Assembly: GCA_022575985.1 (NCBI GenBank)
Contig: JAKSXM010000142.1
Location: forward strand, 5,458,001-5,522,000
Direction of reading: 5' to 3'
Length of the DNA stretch: 64,000 nt
Source: Anagrus nilaparvatae
Lineage: Eukaryota; Arthropoda; Insecta; Hymenoptera; Mymaridae
Shown here: piece after piece, positions 59,317 to 64,000 of the stretch
How the letters are laid out: the number at the start of each line of letters is the position of its first letter
Numbering within the stretch: the stretch's first letter is position 1
The notes under the pieces: model-generated
The model's database searches: none
The model's input: only the letters and a program-made list of their open reading frames with translations
What the model was told of the DNA's origin: nothing
Made by a program: the position numbers and the translations under genes

Positions 59317-60920
59317 GTGAGTACTTTCAATATGCTTGTTTCTCTATTTTTTCATTTTAACATTAGCCCTTTTTGCAAGTAACCCTGACAATAGCAACCC
59401 TAGTGCCTATGAGAATGTTGAATATTATTGTTATAAGCTTGCATCAAATAAGAAAATGATTTACTCGAGAATAATAATCAGAGCAAAAAGCTTGAGAATT
59501 ATATAATATATTATGGTAAGTAAATAGCGAGAATCAAAATAATTTAAAGTTAAGACGATTATAAGACATGAGTTGAGTTTTATCTTAAGTATACTTTAGT
59601 AATTAATCGTAGTTGACTTAAGGTTGTCATATACTATTATTATTTCGTTCTTTGAATCGAGAAATTCTCATTAAATGCTGCTAATTAAATTTTCACTATT
59701 TTCTACTAAATTCTTAAGCTTTAACTGAAAATCCTCAAAAAGACTCGAAAACTTCTTTATCTACTACTTAACAACTACAAGATTTTCATCTTTCCTACAC
59801 AAAGTCGTATCTATCTAGTCTAGCCATCGATTTTTACATTCGTACAGAATTTTAGAAAAATTTATTTAACGCCATTTTTCATAGTTACGTTAAAAGTTGC
59901 ATGTATAAAACCAGATAAATAATCCTACTGAGTGCAAAAAAAATTCACTTTGTTTTATAAAAAAAGCGTAGGGTATATTTTTTTATAATTTTCGTTTACA
60001 CTTTCTAGTGATTTCCCTAGCGATATCAAATTTTTCGAATACTGTATTGTAACTGTTAGTTCAGTTATTTTTAACATCATATATTCGATGACCTCGCTAT
60101 TTTTTTTTTTTTTTTTTTTTGTATTTATCAAACTCTCTTTTTACATGGGTAGTCGGATTAGTACATTGTGTGTTAAACAAATGTAAAAGAAAAAAAAGTA
60201 TCTTTGTATTCCACTGGGTCAAAACTTTATTTTCAAGGATTACACTAATTTTAAAAATCCTTTTTATTAGCGAAAAAAAAAAAAAAAAGAAAAAAAAACA
60301 ATTTTCTATTTTATTTATGTGAAATAAATAAGAAATTGTCAATTTTTATACGTAAGATATAAAATATAAAATAAAATCTATATTTATGGTATGAGCAATT
60401 TTCAATGAAAAAAAAGATAGATAGTTTTCTTAAAGGTTCATCAAATAATCGAAATAAAAAAGATTATTGGTTTCCCGCTTATAGACTAGCGTACCTTTTT
60501 TCTAATCTGGTAACAGTGCGCGTACTTCCGGTTAATTTTCCAGTAAATAAACTCCCACGAAAGATAGAAGAAGAGAAAAAAGATTTTTTGTAACTTTAGT
60601 TTCTTAGACGATCGGGGAATTAGAGATGCGCAACGTTTTTCTCAAGACGAGAAATCGATAGTCTATTATTCCTTGCCTTTTTTATGCACTCGATAAGGCA
60701 TTAGTTATGTTTGCTTATCGATGTACAAGATAAACTTTTGCCAAACTAAATACTACTCTCTTTCTGTTTTTACTATTCTAAGAGCATTCGAAATGGTTTT
60801 GAGCTTTAAAAAAATTTACCTTACGAAATAGACAATCAGCCTGACATGCAAAAAGTAGTTTATAAAAAAGCAACCGCTTCTTGTACTCTTGAAAAGGCGT
60901 TTATTTTACGAGAAAAATTA

Positions 60921-60934
60921 GCGCCATCTAGATT
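60921..60934 (-). promoter_or_regulatory. CTCF-like insulator motif
   Basis: On the minus strand the sequence reads CTAGATGGCGC, identical to the core of the CTCF consensus (YAGRKGGCRS) and matching 11 of 14 positions of the longer form. One match in 64 kb could be chance. Confidence 0.3.
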
Positions 60935-62014
60935 CAAAGCACCGAAAACTTATTATAATTAATTTACAAGAGTCAAATAATCCATAAATTTAAATTAAAG
61001 GAGGGTCTAATAAGATTTCGAGGTTATAATTAAATTACGTAATATTAAGTTAATGCTATTACTTATTGTAAAATTAGATTTTGGAAAATTGATATATAAT
61101 AAAATGAACTCACATAAAATAATATTACGTCGTTTTATAGTTTATAGTTTTATACTTTTTCTTTTACTTATAAGTACAAAAAACGTATAAGAATTTTTAT
61201 TTAAACTACTAGGTTTATAGATTGTAAAAAAACTTTTTTTTATTATCTATTAAATAATAAATATTTATTTTACTCAATTTATTTCTTTAGATTTCTATCA
61301 CAGGTACCTATTTTCGCTTTATTAGAAACTTTTTTTTATTTTATTTTAAAAAGAAAATTATCAAAAATTGTAGTGCGAAATCGGATTTCTCTTTCCCTTA
61401 TTACATAGCCCTGAGGTTTAAATCACATAGCGTACCAAGGTACGAATTGATTTACAGAAAAGAAGAAGAAGAAGAAGTTTATATCTTGCTTAGGGTTGGG
61501 AAAAATTAAAAAGAAATGTATAGAATAACGCCCGAGGTAATTTATAACGCAAAAACTCGGACGTGTCACGTTATACTTTTGCTGAAAGATCGAGATGGAA
61601 AAAAAAGAAGAAAAACAGGTCGTTGAATTGCTGGAAGGTACTCTTTCGCAATTATAGGAATGTATTGCTTTCTCTCTTATTCTCTGACGTGTATGGTTAA
61701 ACTGATGGCTATAATATAAAATTCTATTTTTTTCGGATACGTGCATTTCTTTTTTCCTCGATACGTCGAACGCTAACCTTAAAATAATGGATAAAGGAAA
61801 ATAAAAGCACAAATGACAATAAATCCTATTCTCTGTATAGCCTGCCAATAGCATCATCTTGAAATTTACGAGTCAATTTTCGAGCGCAATTCATAAATAA
61901 CTCATTGATGAAAAGAATAATAATGACGAATCAAAACTATAAAGCTCGTGGAAGCCTGCGTTTGAATCGTTTACAATACCTAAAATATATCACCAAAATT
62001 AACAAACAATCTGA

Positions 62015-62190
62015 TAATTCGAGGGGGTCTCATTGTTCATAGCTAGCCGCAGGAACGCAGCGATTGCCAGCTCTGCTTAATTGAGATCGACGCCCCCAGC
62101 TCATGTTATGTATTTAAACCATTGTAAAGTCCTTGGCTGTATCTATTATTTAGCCGACAGCCATACATGCATTATGTATTCATCACAATG
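62015..62190. promoter_or_regulatory. Candidate conserved non-coding element
   Basis: About 175 bp with near-balanced GC in strongly AT-rich DNA. It carries no open frame and no repeat structure, and contains strings such as CTAGCCGCAGGAACGCAGCG, TTAATTGAGATCGACGCCCC and TTAGCCGACAGCCATACATG. Non-coding blocks like this in insect introns are often enhancers. Confidence 0.3.
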
Positions 62191-62807
62191 AAATAATATC
62201 GATGATATAACTTATACTAGCTGTATAACCAGCGACTACTTATAAATTTCATATAGCATTATGTATGTATAATATTATGCAAATACCTAAATTATAACGT
62301 ATCAATTTATAAGTAGCTATATAAACCCAATTTATCCGATATCTATAAACTTTCAAACGATATAACCCTAAAATCAGAAAATACATTAATTTTATATGCA
62401 AACTCCATAAAATTCATAAAACTTAAGATGACAAGCTAAAAACTGAAAAACGTATTAAATTTTAAACTCTATCCTTCACCTATACACAAGTGTAGTAGTA
62501 ACTAGACTATAAAATAACGATTTTGGAATTTATAATCTTAAAATCAATGGCTCGTAAACCCTACTGCTATAAACCGAAAAACTTTTGTCCTACAGAAAAC
62601 AATTAAAATTTGTTTTTTAAGGATCTACATAGGATGGGCAAAGTAGATATTTGTTTTTCAAGTGAGGAAAGTGAATTTTTAAAACATGTCCTTATGATTT
62701 TGATTTAAGAATTCGCGGAAAACATATTTTCTATTTAAGATTAATAGAAAATCTATTCTTATGCATAAAAAAATGTAATTGTTTTGAGTAATAATAATAA
62801 ATAATAA

Positions 62808-63805
62808 GGTAGGTGGTCAATTTTACCAAAATCACTTTACCAATTTTTTTTTTCCAAAAATTATTTTACCAAAAATATTTTTTACCAATTACTTTTTCCA
62901 AAAAAATTTTTCCAAAATTCAAATTATTTAAAATAAATTCTGGTGATCCTCAGAGAAGAGCTTATTGGATATGTAAAAAAAAAAAGAATCTTGTGGTGTC
63001 AGAAGTATAACAGTAGTTAAAAACGGAATAATAAATGTCGTAAAAGGTCCTGACGATGAAGATTTTGAAAATGAAGGATTGCAAGCACGATACCGTGATC
63101 AAAAATGATAGAACTATTAAAGTAGCTAGCCACATGATTTGTGCTTTGGAATTTATACCACCAGACCAAGTTAAAGATACTTTTATAAACATCAAAGAAG
63201 AGATTTCAGAAGATTTAATTCCTGTTTATGATTATTTTGGAATAAATTATGTACTTGGCAGGCCTTCTAGAAGGCAAAATCGTCGAGGTAGACCACCCAT
63301 GATTCCGCCTATTTACCCTCCTAAACTGTGGAATCAGTACCATTCTGTTTTACAAGGAACTGATCGAACAAATAATAATTCGGAAGGTTGGCATAATCGC
63401 CTGCAAACTGTTATCGGTAAACATCATCCAAGTTTATATGCGTTTTTAAGTGATTTAAAGAAGGAACAAGTAGATACGGAGATTATGATACGGCAGTTAC
63501 AATTAGGCCAAGAAGTAAAGAAGGGTAAGGATCCAAAGCGAAGATTAAAAGAAGAAAGGCCTTCTCCTTAAAAGAAGAATTTCCTGTCAATTGTTCTACA
63601 ATATAACGATTATTTGGAAAGGAATGATGTTATACAATATTTGAAGAATATTGGCTATTATATAAATTTTTAAAAAAATAATTTGGAAATTGGAAAAAAA
63701 AATTTTTATTTATTTTGGTATAATTGGAAATAAATTTTTTTGGTAAAAATATTTTTGGTAAAAATTTTTTTTGGAAAAAAAAAATGGTAAAATTGACCCC
63801 CAATC
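62808..63805 (+). mobile_element. MULE-type DNA transposon, internally deleted (998 bp)
   Basis: The ends are inverted repeats: GGTAGGTGGTCAATTTTACC on the left, and GATTGGGGGTCAATTTTACC from the right on the minus strand (16 of 20). Interspersed TTTTACCAA/TTTTTCC motifs continue inward on both sides. AAATAATAA flanks the element at 62799-62807 and 63806-63814, a 9-bp target duplication as expected for Mutator-like elements. The flanks are AT-rich, so chance is possible, but the repeat falls exactly at the TIR ends. Confidence 0.75.
62930..63571 (+). pseudogene. Broken MULE transposase (FLYWCH remnant + C-terminal part)
   Basis: The N-terminal remnant at about 62945-63050 reads RRAYWICKKKK and, after a frame break in the A-run, CGVRSITVVKNGIINVVKG, which resembles a FLYWCH zinc finger. 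After another frame change, about 63100-63571 encodes ALEFIPPDQVKDTF and then WNQYHSVLQGTDRTNNNSEG and WHNRLQTVIGKHHPS, typical of the C-terminal region of FLYWCH/MULE transposases in insects. The catalytic DDE core that should lie between is absent, so the protein is non-functional. The apparent ATG at 63056 starts in the wrong frame of the FLYWCH end and is not a real start. Confidence 0.7.
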
Positions 63806-63814
63806 AAATAATAA

Positions 63815-64000
63815 TATAGATCTATATTTTGCAAGTAAAAAATGGTACAATCAACATATTTTGCTTTTATCTATTATAGCACTAAGACTGATTACTTCAT
63901 CAGGCAAAAGAAACCCTATTACCTTTATTATCAACATCGAAATGGGAGATATTAAGGGCTTTCAAAGATTTTAACGTGTTATGTGAACCACATAGGATTC
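63815..64000. other. Non-coding window edge
   Basis: Short stretch after the MULE element. An open frame overlapping the element's right end has no recognisable domain. Confidence 0.4.

Larger units (their letters stand above)
59317..62798. other. Intron or downstream sequence
   Basis: No further exon of the membrane-protein gene was identified. A poly(T) run (60101-60120) and a GAA repeat (about 61460-61478) are present. The minus-strand frame at 61423-61857 (144 codons) has no domain. A GC-balanced block at 62015-62190 is listed separately. Confidence 0.4.

Noticed and set aside
61423..61857. 144-codon minus-strand frame
   Set aside because: Contains a Phe run from a GAA repeat and no domain; chance frame in non-coding DNA.

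Overview
The window is eukaryotic, very AT-rich (I estimate about three quarters A+T), intron-rich and dense in repeats. A complete five-exon gene of the Yellow/major royal jelly protein (MRJP) family, with the six-cysteine pattern of bee MRJPs, points to an insect and most likely a hymenopteran. The base composition, short introns and transposon load would fit a parasitoid wasp, but that is inference. No bacterial features, CRISPR arrays or convincing tRNA genes were seen.

Three protein-coding loci can be supported. (1) 16749-17183, minus strand: a small two-exon secreted peptide gene with its own TATA box, initiator and poly(A) signal. Its mature part is almost entirely Gly-Leu-Gly-Arg-Gly type repeats. 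(2) 28142-59316, plus strand: the start of a long gene. One large exon encodes a tyrosine-rich hydrophilic N-terminal domain and a membrane segment, and two symmetric phase-1 microexons (36 and 33 nt) follow; the rest lies beyond the window. (3) 42810-44310, minus strand: the MRJP/Yellow-like secreted protein, nested on the opposite strand in the 22-kb intron between the two microexons. A block at 33398-33670 reads like a protein relic with one in-frame stop.

Layout: 1-16 kb is non-coding with three copies of a foldback MITE, a perfect 120-bp inverted repeat (2.87-3.2 kb) and a palindromic satellite patch (4.56-5.16 kb). 15.37-15.78 kb is a small TIR element. 16.7-17.3 kb is the peptide gene. 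18.5-20.9 kb is a 440-bp higher-order satellite split by a 160-bp satellite. 21.1-22.1 kb is a dead non-LTR retrotransposon. 24.6-25.0 kb is a fourth MITE. 28-29.5 kb is the membrane-protein exon. 30.8-32.4 kb holds two more satellites (139 bp and 137 bp). 37.3 kb is microexon 2. 38.9-40.5 kb is a 311-bp satellite. 42.8-44.3 kb is the MRJP gene. 49.5-50.5 kb holds two MITEs. 54.5-57.5 kb is a MITE split by a 2.58-kb giant palindrome. 59.3 kb is microexon 3. 62.8-63.8 kb is a MULE-type transposon with an internally deleted transposase.

The most interesting object is the 2,577-bp palindrome at 54825-57401. It sits exactly between AAA and TTT inside a recognisable MITE copy, with no target-site duplication. 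That is the hallmark of the Spy group of DNA transposons, and the neighbouring MITE copy supplies the empty-site reference. Next are the Gly/Leu/Arg repeat peptide gene and four satellites with nucleosome-scale monomers and higher-order periodicity inside or beside one gene.
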